Part shown: in pieces, positions 25,506-34,236 of the stretch
Layout: each line of letters starts with the position of its first letter
Position numbering within the stretch: position 1 is the first letter of the stretch
Assembly: GCF_040256395.1 (NCBI RefSeq)
Contig: NZ_CP158301.1
Location: 1 to 64,000 of the forward strand
Origin: Deinococcus sonorensis KR-87
GTDB taxonomy: Bacteria > Deinococcota > Deinococci > Deinococcales > Deinococcaceae
Direction of reading: 5' to 3'
DNA length: 64,000 nt
Notes under the pieces: generated by a model
What the model was told of the DNA's origin: nothing
The model's input: only the letters and a program-made list of their open reading frames with translations
Database searches by the model: none
Position numbers and translations under genes: made by a program

Positions 25506-25885
25506 GCGTCGACCTCGCTGGGCAGAACGCGGAGCGTGGCCGCTCTGGCGCGTTCACCGATCATAGGAGCAAGGTAAGGACGGTCGGCGTACTTCGCACG
25601 GTAAGCGGAATCGATCCTTGGCTGAACCTCGCTGGTTACAGGCCCGAAGGTGACCGCCCGGGGCATGTCGGCGGTGGTGACCCGCCCGGCCTTCTGCTTC
25701 AGGGCGGCCTGGTACCAGCGCGAATCCGTTCCGGTAGAGGCGCGGACGTACACCTGACCATCGACCACCACCGACCAGATCCAGGTCAGGGTGCCGTACG
25801 TGACGCCGTCACCGCGCAGGGGAGCGATGTGCAGGTCGTCGTTTCGAGCGATTGTCTGAAGTTAGTCTGCCGTCCAGCGGGTCAT
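25502..25885 (-). pseudogene. DUF2255-type gene with an in-frame stop at codon 8
   Basis: From the ATG at 25885 (ribosome binding site GGAGAGGAG) the frame reads MTRWTAD, then TAA (25864-25862), then continues without any frameshift as LQTIARNDDLHIAPLRGDGV, a W-I-W-S strand, DGQVYVRASTGTDSRWYQA and so on to a TGA at 25502. This is a complete DUF2255 protein except for a single nonsense codon, probably from GAA. Re-initiation at a GTG near 25771 would give only the last 89 residues. First gene of the cupin-AraC operon. Confidence 0.75.
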
Positions 25886-25982
25886 CTTCCGCTCCTCTCC
25901 ACACGCTTCTGCCCGGGATGTTCCTCTGGCAGAGCGCCATGTTCCTGCTCCCAAGGTAGGCGATCGGCCTCGGTCATGTTTG

Positions 25983-26017
25983 CCTGATTATCTGAATTTT
26001 TGTCCCGATCCTCTTGA
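25983..26017. promoter_or_regulatory. predicted AraC-type operator, copy 2
   Basis: CCTGATTATCTGAA (25983) and CCCGATCCTCTTGA (26004) are direct half-sites with starts 21 bp apart, in the divergent region between the DUF2255-AraC operon (minus) and the SDR gene (plus). TTGACG at its right edge could serve as a -35 box for the plus strand, as in class II activation. Confidence 0.55.
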
Positions 26018-26157
26018 CGTGGCGGTGCCCTTGAGGCACACGGCTACGGTGAACCGGTGGCCCACACGCAGCAGGTGAACACGCCATGTCGCCCCGCACC
26101 GCGCCCTGAGGCCCAGGTCATCAGCGAGTTGACCGCGCAAGTACCAGGAGAACATCC

Positions 26158-26997
26158 ATGAGCAAGGTTTACTTCATTACCGGCACCACCCGAGGCATGG
26201 GCACCGAGTTCGTCCAGGCGGCCCTGGCATCCGGGCATTCCGTTGTGGCCACCGGTCGGCGCCTCGAGGCGGTCACGGCGGCCGCTGGCACCGATCCGAA
26301 TCTGCTGGCCGTCCAGCTCGACATCACGTCCCCCGTCGACGCGGAAGCGGCCGTGCAGGCGGCCGTGGAACGGTTCGGACGAATCGACGTGCTGATCAAC
26401 AACGCCGCCAGCTTCCAGGCTGGCTTTTTCGAAGAGGTCAGCCCTGAGCAGTTCCGGGCGCAGATGGACGTCAACTTCTTCGGTGCGCTGAACGTCACCC
26501 GCGCGGTGCTCCCGGTGATGCGCGAGCAGCGCCGAGGGCAGATCGTCAGCATTTCCTCGACGGCCGGGGTGATCGCCGGGGAATTCACCTCCGCGTACGC
26601 CGCGTCGAAGTTTGCCCTCGAGGGGTGGATGGAGGCGCTGCGCCCCGAGGTCGCGCCGTACGGCATCCGCACGACCGTGGTGGAACCCGGGTTCTTCCGC
26701 ACGCAATTGCTGGAGAAGGAGTCGACGATCCTGCCGGGGCTGTCGCTTCCCGACTACGCGGCGCGCACTGCACAGATCCTCCCGGCCTGGGAGGCGATGA
26801 ATGGCCAGCAGGCTGGCGACCCGGCGAAGCTCGCCCGGGCCCTGCTGACGCTCCTCGACTCGGCCACGCCGCCCGAGCGCTGGGTGGCCGGCGCCGACGC
26901 CGTCCAGGGCGTGACGCAGAAGGCCGATCGGCTCCGTCAGCAGGCGCATGCCTTTCCTGAGCTCTCGACCACCCTCGACCACAACCCGGTGTCCTGA
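26158..26997 (+). CDS. short-chain dehydrogenase/reductase
   Basis: A 279-aa classical SDR; AGGAG lies just upstream. Cofactor motif TGTTRGMG (residues 9-16), structural NNAAS (81-85), catalytic Ser near 133, Tyr 147 and Lys 151 in YAASK. Arg residues in the segment GRRLEAV after the second strand favour NADP(H). The C-terminal extension of about 40 residues is common in this group. First gene of a plus-strand operon with an MFS pump (8-base gap) and an alcohol dehydrogenase, downstream of the predicted AraC site. Confidence 0.88.
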   Translation: MSKVYFITGTTRGMGTEFVQAALASGHSVVATGRRLEAVTAAAGTDPNLLAVQLDITSPVDAEAAVQAAVERFGRIDVLINNAASFQAGFFEEVSPEQFRAQMDVNFFGALNVTRAVLPVMREQRRGQIVSISSTAGVIAGEFTSAYAASKFALEGWMEALRPEVAPYGIRTTVVEPGFFRTQLLEKESTILPGLSLPDYAARTAQILPAWEAMNGQQAGDPAKLARALLTLLDSATPPERWVAGADAVQGVTQKADRLRQQAHAFPELSTTLDHNPVS

Positions 26998-27005
26998 GGC
27001 CGCCG

Positions 27006-28208
27006 ATGGAAGATCACGTCGTTCGGTTCCCCGCTGCCGCGTCGCCCGCCCGGTGGGGTGCGGTGCTGGCCATGACCCTCTGTGTCGCGACGCTCATCGC
27101 GTCCGAGTTCATGCCGGTCAGCCTGCTGACGCCCATCGGCGCCGACCTCCACATGACCGAGGGCCGCGCCGGCCAGGCCATCGCCGTCTCCGGCTTCTTT
27201 GCTGTGGTCACCAGTCTCCTGATCGCCTCGGTCACACGTGGCATCGACCGCCGAACCGTCCTGCTGTCGATGGCCCTGCTGATGATCCTCTCGGGCGCGA
27301 TGGTGGCGCTCGCACCGAACCCCCTCATCTTCATGGCCGGGCGTGCCCTGCTCGGCGTGGTGATCGGCGGCTTCTGGTCGTTGTCCACCGCCACGCTCAT
27401 GCGCCTCGTGCCGCACGGGGACGTTCCGCGCGCCTTGGGTTTGCTGAACGGCGGGAACGCCCTGGCCACCACCATTGCTGCGCCGCTCGGCAGCTTCCTG
27501 GGACAGTACGTCGGATGGCGCGGCGCGTTCTTCGCGGTGGTGCCGCTTGGGGTGCTGACCCTCGTCTGGCTCTTCATGAGTCTCCCCCCGATGCCCTCCG
27601 AGCGGGACGCCCGCGGCGGGTCGGTCTTCCGGGTCCTGCGGCGTCCGCAGGTTTCCCTCGGCATGCTGGCCGTCACCCTGCTGTTTCTCGGGCAGTTCGC
27701 GCTGTTCACCTACCTGCGTCCCTTTATGGAGACCGTCACGCGGGTCGATGTCTCGACCCTCTCGCTGCTCCTGCTGATCAACGGTGCTGGGGGCCTGCTC
27801 GGCACCGTCCTGATCAGCGTGATGCTCCGCACCCGCCTGTACAGCGTGCTGATCAGCATGCCGCTGCTGATGGCCGTCATCGCGGTGGCCCTCACGCTCT
27901 ATGGCGCTTCACCGATCGCCGTCGGGGTGCTGCTCGCCGGCTGGGGCCTGATCGGCACGGCCGCACCGGTCGGGTGGTCGACCTGGATGAGCCGGGTGCT
28001 GCACGACGACGCCGAAGCGGGCGGCGGGCTGATGGTCGCGGTGATTCAGCTGGCCATCACCCTCGGCGCCACGGCCGGCGGCCTCCTCTACGACCGGAGC
28101 GGCTACCAGAGCACCTTCGTGTTCAGCGCGGCGGCGTTGTGCGCCTCGGCCCTGCTCGCGTGGCTGGGATGGCGGACTTCGCGCCGGCCATCGGGTCACC
28201 AGTCATGA
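27006..28208 (+). CDS. MFS efflux transporter, NepI-like
   Basis: A 400-aa, 12-helix DHA1-type permease. The first helix carries ATLIASEFMPVSLLTPIGAD, characteristic of NepI-like sugar/nucleoside efflux pumps. The loop between helices 2 and 3 has the MFS motif as TRGIDRRTVLLS, and helix 5 has the motif-C-like GNALATTIAAPLGSFLG. Start eight bases after the SDR stop. It may export a product or toxic substrate of the cluster; the true substrate cannot be read from sequence. Confidence 0.85.
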   Translation: MEDHVVRFPAAASPARWGAVLAMTLCVATLIASEFMPVSLLTPIGADLHMTEGRAGQAIAVSGFFAVVTSLLIASVTRGIDRRTVLLSMALLMILSGAMVALAPNPLIFMAGRALLGVVIGGFWSLSTATLMRLVPHGDVPRALGLLNGGNALATTIAAPLGSFLGQYVGWRGAFFAVVPLGVLTLVWLFMSLPPMPSERDARGGSVFRVLRRPQVSLGMLAVTLLFLGQFALFTYLRPFMETVTRVDVSTLSLLLLINGAGGLLGTVLISVMLRTRLYSVLISMPLLMAVIAVALTLYGASPIAVGVLLAGWGLIGTAAPVGWSTWMSRVLHDDAEAGGGLMVAVIQLAITLGATAGGLLYDRSGYQSTFVFSAAALCASALLAWLGWRTSRRPSGHQS

Positions 28209-28283
28209 CATCGCACGACGAGTGAAGACGCGCCCAGCGACTGTTGCTCCCAGCACCTTCCCAGAGTTCAAAGGAGAATGGCC

Positions 28284-29306
28284 ATGAAAGGAACCATGCT
28301 GTACGGCCCGCGCGACGTGCGCTTCGAGGAGCGCCCTGACCCGATCATCGTCGAGCCCACCGACGCCATCATCCGCATGAGCGCCACCTGCGTGTGCGGG
28401 TCTGACCTGTGGCCGTACCGGGGCGACGACGTCAGCGATCAGCCGATGCCGATGGGCCACGAATACTGCGGCATCGTCGAGGAGGTCGGTCGCGACGTGC
28501 GTCACCTCAGACCCGGCCAGTTCGTGGTGGGCTCCTTTTTCGCCTCGGACAACACCTGCCCCATCTGCAATGACGGGTACCAGAGCCGCTGCGTCGACGC
28601 CCGCCCGATCGGCGCGGAAGGCGCGCAGGCCCCGTTCCTGCGGGTCCCCCTCGCGGACGGCACGCTGGTCGCCACCCCGGAAGTGCCGTCGGATGACCTG
28701 CTCCCAAGTCTGCTGGCGACCTCGGACGTGCTCGGCACCGGCTGGTTCGCCGCGGACGCTGCGAACGTCAAGTCGGGCAAGACCGTCGTGGTGGTTGGGG
28801 ACGGCGCGGTGGGCCTCCTGGCGGTGCTCTCTGCCCGGCAGATGGGCGCCGAGCGGATCATCATGATGAGCCGTCACGAGGACCGCCAGCGGCTGGCCCG
28901 AACGTTCGGTGCGACGGACATCGTCACCGAACGCGGCGACGAAGGCGTGGCGCGCATCAAGGAGATGACCGGCGGCCTGGGGGCCCACTCGGTGATCGAG
29001 GCGGTCGGCACCCAGGAGTCGATGATGCAGGCCATCCGCGCCACCCGTCCGGGCGGTCACGTCGGGTACGTGGGCGTGTCACACGGCGTGGCGCTGCCTG
29101 GACTGGAACTGTTCTTCTCCGGCGTGCACCTGCATGGTGGCCCCGCACCCGTGCGCCGCTACCTGCCGCACCTGATCGACCTGGTGCTGCGTGGACAGAT
29201 CAACCCAGGGCTGGTGTTTGATCAGACGCTGCCCCTGGACCAGGTGGCGGAAGGGTACCGCGCGATGGATGAGCGCCGCGCCGTCAAGACCCTGCTGCGC
29301 CCGTGA
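28284..29306 (+). CDS. zinc-dependent alcohol dehydrogenase family protein
   Basis: I choose the second of two close ATGs because AAAGGAG is 8 bases upstream of it. The 340-aa product has the medium-chain dehydrogenase layout: zinc ligand Cys in TCVCGSDLWPYRG, GHEYCGIVEEVG, a reduced structural lobe NTCPICNDGYQSRC with three rather than four Cys, and the Rossmann motif VVVGDGAVGLLAV. The C-terminal LPLDQVAEGYRAMDERRAVK is typical. It follows SDR and MFS genes and probably completes a reductive detoxification set. Confidence 0.85.
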   Translation: MKGTMLYGPRDVRFEERPDPIIVEPTDAIIRMSATCVCGSDLWPYRGDDVSDQPMPMGHEYCGIVEEVGRDVRHLRPGQFVVGSFFASDNTCPICNDGYQSRCVDARPIGAEGAQAPFLRVPLADGTLVATPEVPSDDLLPSLLATSDVLGTGWFAADAANVKSGKTVVVVGDGAVGLLAVLSARQMGAERIIMMSRHEDRQRLARTFGATDIVTERGDEGVARIKEMTGGLGAHSVIEAVGTQESMMQAIRATRPGGHVGYVGVSHGVALPGLELFFSGVHLHGGPAPVRRYLPHLIDLVLRGQINPGLVFDQTLPLDQVAEGYRAMDERRAVKTLLRP

Positions 29307-29448
29307 TCGCCACCAGCGAGGCGCCGCGGCCCCAGTGCGCCGGAGCGCGCGAACAGTTCGGTCCTTCAGGTCAGCCGGCAGCAGCGAACCGTCCGACCGC
29401 CTCTCATCCTTATCTCTCCACACGTGACCCAAGTGAAAGGAGCAACAG

Positions 29449-29553
29449 ATGACCACGACTCACGATGGAAGTTTCGCAGGAAAAGTTACCTTCGTGACTG
29501 GTGGCGGAAGCGCTGCCTGGCCAAAAAAAAAGCCGGCCCGCAGGCCGCCTTGA
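29449..29553 (+). pseudogene. 5' fragment of a second SDR gene
   Basis: After a strong ribosome binding site (AAAGGAG) an ATG starts MTTTHDGSFAGKVTFVTGGG, the beginning of a short-chain dehydrogenase with its cofactor motif. At about 29512 the similarity stops, and the frame runs through an A9 tract to a TGA at 29551. The next gene of the SDR-MFS-ADH operon has thus been cut off by a recombination event at about 29512. Confidence 0.7.
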
Positions 29554-29589
29554 TTTCTCTACTATAGCCGGGTATGCACCCGGGGTCAA
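29522..29589 (-). promoter_or_regulatory. operator-bearing promoter running straight into a terminator
   Basis: On the minus strand TTGACC (29589-29584), a 17-base spacer and TATAGT (29566-29561) form a strong promoter. The spacer contains the palindrome CCGGGTGCATACCCGG. Only about 7 bases after the -10 box begins a G/C-rich hairpin with CGGCC/GGCCG arms, followed by nine Ts (ending about 29522). The transcript would be a roughly 33-base terminator RNA unless termination is prevented. Confidence 0.6.
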
Positions 29590-29650
29590 CTGCATGCAGG
29601 CTCTGTAGCGGCAGTTACGTCGCCCCCATCCACCACGCGCTGAACGGGGT

Positions 29651-29860
29651 TCAGTTGGCGCCGTTGGGTGGGGGCGGCTCGTACACCGGCCGCGCGTCCA
29701 TCTCCAGAATCTCCAGGTCCGGGAGGTCCTCCGCCACGAGGTCCACGGCGGCCATTTCCTGATCGGTCCACCAGGACGGGACTCGGTTCGGGCCGCTGAT
29801 CCCGTTCAGGACCCGCTCCAGCACGGGGTCGTCCGGGCAGGTCCAGCCGGCCCGGGTCAC
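29651..29860 (-). CDS. small hypothetical protein, 69 aa
   Basis: GTG start at 29860. The acidic product (RVPSWWTDQEMAAVDLVAED, DLPDLEILEMDARPVY) has a composition typical of small phage or plasmid proteins. No family recognised. It overlaps by frame the end region of gene remnants further upstream on the same strand. Confidence 0.4.
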   Translation of the reverse strand: MTRAGWTCPDDPVLERVLNGISGPNRVPSWWTDQEMAAVDLVAEDLPDLEILEMDARPVYEPPPPNGAN

Positions 29861-29876
29861 GGTGGCGATGCGGCGT

Positions 29877-30122
29877 TCACGTCATCAGGGGCTCCAGGTC
29901 GGACTCCGCGTCTTCCAGGCGCTTGGCGTTGAACCAGGCACTGTCACTTTCCAGGTGCAGTTCCCGCTTGGAAGACTCGGGATCGCCTCGGGGCGTTCTA
30001 CCCGAGGGTCAGCTCAGCCCGCGTTCGTACGCCAGGGCAAATGCATCAGCAAGGGTGAGGTGATCACGCCCGCCCCTACAACCATCAGGGGTCGACGTCC
30101 AGCGTCAGCAACCTCCCTGGAC
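29877..30122 (-). other. remnants of one or two small minus-strand genes
   Basis: One frame ends at 29877 with KRELHLESDSAWFNAKRL and EDAESDLEPLMT. Another ends at 30009 with DHLTLADAFALAYERGLS. Both are protein-like but have no clear starts, so they look like eroded gene ends left by the rearrangement near 29512. Confidence 0.3.
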
Positions 30123-30821
30123 TTACTTCCGTGTGCGGGTACAGTCAAAAGAACGAATGTAGTCGCGGGGCTCCAGCTGATACTCGACCTTGAACCACGG
30201 GCCGCCAGGATCATTCACCTCAACCGTCGCTCCCGTCACGACCCCCCACTTCCCGGCAGCACCGTCGAATCCCCGCTGGAAAAACACCCGTTTCGTGTTC
30301 GCTTCATACAGGTACGTTCCATTCGGCGCCGTCCCGGTGCCATTGGCAGCCAGCATCCCTCGGTACACCCCGTTCGCTTCGACTCGTACCGCACCGATCG
30401 TGACAAGGCGTGCATCTGCTCCAAAACCGCTGGTCTGAGAACACACGTACAGTCCAGTAGGAAGGCCGCCACTCGTTGCGCTCCTGCCAGGCTGTGGAAC
30501 GCTGAACGCATGGCCGTTGCTGTCGATCAGTGATCCTGAAGACGGAGGGGCAGCGGTTCGCGGTGTGGCCGGATTGCTGGCCTGCGATCGAGCTCGCCCA
30601 GCCATGAATTCAGCACGCGTGACTTCATGATCGTGGTTCGTGTCGAAACTGTCGCAATGACACTGTGTGAATTCTGTTCCAGAGAGCCAGCCGTCCTCGG
30701 TGATGTCCAGCGTCTTCCACAGACGCTCATCCTCGGGCGATGCAGACACTGCTTGAACGGTTGCTGTCAGAAATGCAGTCAGGGCGAGCAGAGCGGTGCA
30801 GCACGAAGCAAGAGTCCTCAC
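30123..30821 (-). CDS. exported protein with EF-hand-like region, 232 aa
   Basis: GTG start at 30821 with TAGGTGG upstream. Residues 1-28 are a signal peptide (CCTALLALTAFLTATVQAVS). Residues about 36-75 contain a pair of EF-hand-like calcium loops: DITEDGWLSGTEF and DTNHDHEVTRAEF. The C-terminal 130 residues are beta-rich (GLYVCSQTSGFGADARLVTI, ANGVYRGMLAANGTGT, WGVVTGATVEVND). Predicted secreted; function unknown. Confidence 0.7.
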   Translation of the reverse strand: MRTLASCCTALLALTAFLTATVQAVSASPEDERLWKTLDITEDGWLSGTEFTQCHCDSFDTNHDHEVTRAEFMAGRARSQASNPATPRTAAPPSSGSLIDSNGHAFSVPQPGRSATSGGLPTGLYVCSQTSGFGADARLVTIGAVRVEANGVYRGMLAANGTGTAPNGTYLYEANTKRVFFQRGFDGAAGKWGVVTGATVEVNDPGGPWFKVEYQLEPRDYIRSFDCTRTRK

Positions 30822-31420
30822 CCACCTATTAAAGCGTGTTCATCGACCCATAAGCCCAACAGTCGCAACGACCAGGAATCCGGTGAGGTCAGCGCGCCCT
30901 CCGGGCTGATGGTGGTGAGGCGGTCCAAGGGCTTCGGGGGGACAGCGTTCTTCTGCCCGCACCAGGAGCGGTTACGCTCACCGCCTCGCGGTCATGGGGA
31001 CCCCGACGAGTGGCTGCGCGGCCCTGTCAACCGCGACGCCCTGCACGAGGAGCGGTTGGTCGTCACGGAGGGGAACCGGGCCGCTCAGATCTCCAGACCA
31101 CCCTCCGTACAGGCGACCTTCACGCGCCCTGGATCCTCGAGGTCTGACAAGCGCCACTCTGCCAGGAGCAGGTCAGTCGCGTGGCGCGGCCATCACCCTG
31201 CAGGCGCCCCGTCCAGTCGATGCGCTACCCACCAAGGCGCACAGGACGCGCGGCTCTTCCGCTATGCGGACCTGCACGGTGCGGTGGACGGCATGGGGTG
31301 GCACGACCAGCTCGAACCCGCGCGCTCCAGCGCCCCGAAGGACCGGCGTGCGCCATGTGCCAGGCGCCCGCTGGGGGCGGCGCGGGTCTTCGGGGGTCAG
31401 GCATCGTCATACTTGGAAGC
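30822..31420. other. region without a confident gene
   Basis: Several long frames are open on both strands because of the GC content, but none has a convincing start or composition. I see no repeat or RNA gene. Confidence 0.4.
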
Positions 31421-31876
31421 GTGAACGGCTCGATCCCACTGCAGTGGAATAAAGCGGCCGCACTCATTGACCTTGCTCGAACGTATCCTGTGGTGGCTGA
31501 CGTGCTGGCCAGACCCGTGCGTCTTCCGACAACGAATGCGATCCATGCTGAAGTGATCCACCGTGATTGCGGCGCGCCCTTCTATCGAGAAGTCATGGAT
31601 CTGCCGTTCCCTATGGGCGAGGCCCTCCCCCTCGTGCTCGCGCATCTCTCGCACTGCTGGTTGGGAACCCTGACAGGAACGCCGAGGGGCTATGCCCTGC
31701 TGATTCGCTTTCGGGCAGAGCATCGCGGACCTGATGGGTATGTGTCGATCGCGGATGGGCCTGCATTGGACGGCGAAGCACGCGCCCGGCGCGTGAAGGA
31801 ACTGTTGAAGCACGCCGCGTTGTCGCCGCTTGAACGCACAAGCTTGTTGAACGGATGGGGCCACTTGTTCGAGTGA
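31421..31876 (+). CDS. hypothetical protein, 151 aa
   Basis: GTG at 31421; only a weak GGAAG precedes it. The product is a soluble alpha/beta protein, IPLQWNKAAALIDLARTYPV, EVMDLPFPMGEALPLVLAHL, ending LSPLERTSLLNGWGHLFE. The composition is clearly coding. No family recognised. It stands alone. Confidence 0.55.
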   Translation: MNGSIPLQWNKAAALIDLARTYPVVADVLARPVRLPTTNAIHAEVIHRDCGAPFYREVMDLPFPMGEALPLVLAHLSHCWLGTLTGTPRGYALLIRFRAEHRGPDGYVSIADGPALDGEARARRVKELLKHAALSPLERTSLLNGWGHLFE

Positions 31877-32401
31877 TGGGGCAGCCCTGATCCTCAGCGC
31901 CCTGTCCTCCTTGACGTGCTCAATTGCGCGGATGGGGCCGATCATCCCTCGGCCACAGCGCTCCCCGGCAAACCCGGTACGTGTGGGGCACACCGCATGT
32001 TCGAGCGGGCTGGCCAGGATGATCAGGGAGAATGCCGGCATGCGCCTGCCCCACGCCCCTCACTGCCGTCCAATGGAGGGGCGCGTGAATGCCCACGACC
32101 GCGCGAATACCCTGCAACTGCAGTGGCTGCGCGACGCCCTGTTCCCGCCACGCCGCACGGCGCGCCGCTGGACCGCCGGGCGGGGGCTCCGCTGGCCACC
32201 CCCGCCGAGATCCTGACGGCGCGACGTCGCACCAGGGCATCGCACGGGCGTGGACGCGGCATGACCCGCGCGCACAGACGAACCGGCAAGCCGGGCGACC
32301 CGCCCACTTTCGAGGATGACGGCAGGAACGCACAAGCAGCACGACGGCGACCGTGTTCCTGCAGCACGACGCCCTGTCGGCCAAGCGGAGAACAGGCCGG
32401 C
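31877..32401. other. intergenic region between convergent genes
   Basis: About 520 bases with no convincing gene on either strand and no recognised repeat. Confidence 0.4.
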
Positions 32402-33355
32402 TTACGCGACGGTCCGGCGCATCACCCACAAGCCGGGGAGCGACGTGAAGCCCAGGCGACGGTTCACCGCCAGCATCGGCGCGTTCGTGCTGAGGTTATG
32501 CGTCCACATGTCCGTGAAGCCCGCCGCGCGCGCCCGGCGGATGGCCTCCACCTTCAACGCCCGCGCCAGCCCCAGGCCACGCGCGTCCGGCGCCACCCCC
32601 GTGAAGTAGTTGTACGCGCCGCGCGGATGCCCTGCCACGACGCTCATCCCCAGCCAGTCCTCGCCCCGCGTGGCCAGCACGATCCACTCCGGCTGCACCG
32701 CCGGGTTCATGCGCAGCATGTGCTGCGTCTGCTCCACCGTTAACCGCGGCATCCCCTGCTTGTCCGGTGTCTCCTGGTCGCGGTCCGCGAAGAAGGAGTA
32801 CAGGCGCGTCCAGTTCGCCTCGTCCCGCCCCAGCGTGCCCATGTCCTGCAGGGTGACGCCAACGTGCGCCAGGCGCCCGTCAAGATCGGCGTGGGCTGTG
32901 TCGTCGAACGCGGTCAGGTCGAGGGTCGACTCGAAGCGGTGAAGCTGGAAGGCGAAGCCTCGACGCTCGGCCCAGTCGCGCACGGCGGGCCGGGTGTCCC
33001 GCACACTCGTTTCGAGGCGCCTTGCGCCCAGGGCGCGTGCCGTGTCGCAGATGTGAGTGAGCAGCGCCGAGCCGTACCCACGTTCGCAGGCGTCCGGCGC
33101 CACAATCAGGAGGAGGTCAAGGTCTTCCGTGGTGAGCGGCGCGCTGGTCAGCAGCGCTGTCCCGGCCAGCCGGTGACCGTCATCGAGCACCACCTGGGAG
33201 AACACGCCGGACTGTTGCCGCATGTCCTGCGTCCGCTCGGCGAACGTTTCGGGCGTGTACGGCTTGACCACGTCCGTGTTGATGATCGCCACGAGCGCCG
33301 GGAGGTCATCCGGGGTGGGTTCGCGGATCGTCACGGGTGCCGAGGCTCCAGTCAT
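32402..33355 (-). CDS. GNAT acetyltransferase with two tandem domains
   Basis: A 317-aa protein with two GNAT folds. The first (residues 7-150) has the acetyl-CoA loop as CERGYGSALLTHI. The second (about 155-317) has VAPDARGLGLARALKVEAIR and the terminal VNRRLGFTSLPGLWVM. Double GNATs of this size acetylate small molecules such as antibiotics or amino compounds. The substrate cannot be inferred, and the gene is monocistronic. Confidence 0.85.
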   Translation of the reverse strand: MTGASAPVTIREPTPDDLPALVAIINTDVVKPYTPETFAERTQDMRQQSGVFSQVVLDDGHRLAGTALLTSAPLTTEDLDLLLIVAPDACERGYGSALLTHICDTARALGARRLETSVRDTRPAVRDWAERRGFAFQLHRFESTLDLTAFDDTAHADLDGRLAHVGVTLQDMGTLGRDEANWTRLYSFFADRDQETPDKQGMPRLTVEQTQHMLRMNPAVQPEWIVLATRGEDWLGMSVVAGHPRGAYNYFTGVAPDARGLGLARALKVEAIRRARAAGFTDMWTHNLSTNAPMLAVNRRLGFTSLPGLWVMRRTVA

Positions 33356-33480
33356 ACCTCATCATGCCGGAAGAACGACCACACCCTGCCATCGTCACGA
33401 CCTATTGATCTCGGCATGGCTCGGCATCAACCGCTGAACGACTAGAGCTGACGACCAGTCCCCCGGCAGCGTTCTACGAG

Positions 33481-33503
33481 CCGAGAAGCCGTGTTCTTCT
33501 CGG
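33481..33503 (-). terminator. hairpin downstream of the 2H-phosphoesterase-like gene
   Basis: CCGAGAAG (33481-33488) and CTTCTCGG (33496-33503) pair perfectly just after the minus-strand stop at 33510. No T tract. Confidence 0.35.
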
Positions 33504-33509
33504 TGGTGT

Positions 33510-34037
33510 TCAACACGGCAAGGAGACCGTTGCCAATCTGGTCACCTGCCCACCCCGCAGCCCATACAGGGCCAACGTGCTCAAGGAGAACGCCTCAGAC
33601 CAACGGTAGCGCAAGCGACGGGTCGCTTCTTCTTCCGTGACCGGGATGCTGCTGATGGTGCAGTGAGGCTTGAAGGGAAATGCACTTCTTTCAAACTTCA
33701 GCGTGGATGTGACGAACTGATGATGGAGCGCGCGGAACGGTGCCTCATCGGTCATGGTGAAGGCAAAGATGTTAGTGTCTGGAAAGCGCATGACCGGACC
33801 AAAGCAGGCTTGGACTGGAGCGAATCCTTGAGCAACTTCCTGCATCACGCCGGCGATCTCTTCGATCGCTTGACCCGGCACTAACACGCCGACGCCTGAT
33901 GAACCCGTCACAGTAATTTCAGCAGGGAGAGACGCGCGAAAGGCATCGCGACACGCGGTCCGCAGTTCAGTGATACGAGACGCCGCAGGCTCATCGAGTT
34001 CCAGCACAAGAAACAACGGTTGAGTGTCAGCGTCCAT
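33510..34037 (-). CDS. 2'-5' RNA ligase-like (2H phosphoesterase) protein, atypical
   Basis: ATG at 34037; 175 aa. The order LFLVLELDEPAASRITELRT, a central strand-helix repeat and FKPHCTISSIPVTEEEA matches the LigT/2H family. Only the second H-x-T box (HCT) is present; where the first HxTL should be, the sequence reads EITVTGSSGVGVL. It may therefore be inactive as a cyclic phosphodiesterase or a divergent member. Confidence 0.6.
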   Translation of the reverse strand: MDADTQPLFLVLELDEPAASRITELRTACRDAFRASLPAEITVTGSSGVGVLVPGQAIEEIAGVMQEVAQGFAPVQACFGPVMRFPDTNIFAFTMTDEAPFRALHHQFVTSTLKFERSAFPFKPHCTISSIPVTEEEATRRLRYRWSEAFSLSTLALYGLRGGQVTRLATVSLPC

Positions 34038-34236
34038 GGGGCAGTGTACCGAGCACCTTCCACCCCTTCGTGCTGCTTGCCGTCGCCACTCCATTGGAAC
34101 GTCTGGCATCTTGTCCGGGTCGCTTCTGATTAATGCCAACCTACACCGTTATCAATAGGGTCTGTGCGACTGAACCGGCATGGTCTTGGGCCCGACCAGC
34201 ACCTCGTGATGGCAGGACCGTTGAGGCCGATACCAT

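Noticed and set aside
28203..29060. 285-aa minus-strand reading frame
   Set aside because: Antisense shadow of the alcohol dehydrogenase gene, His/Arg/Gly-rich, no ribosome binding site.
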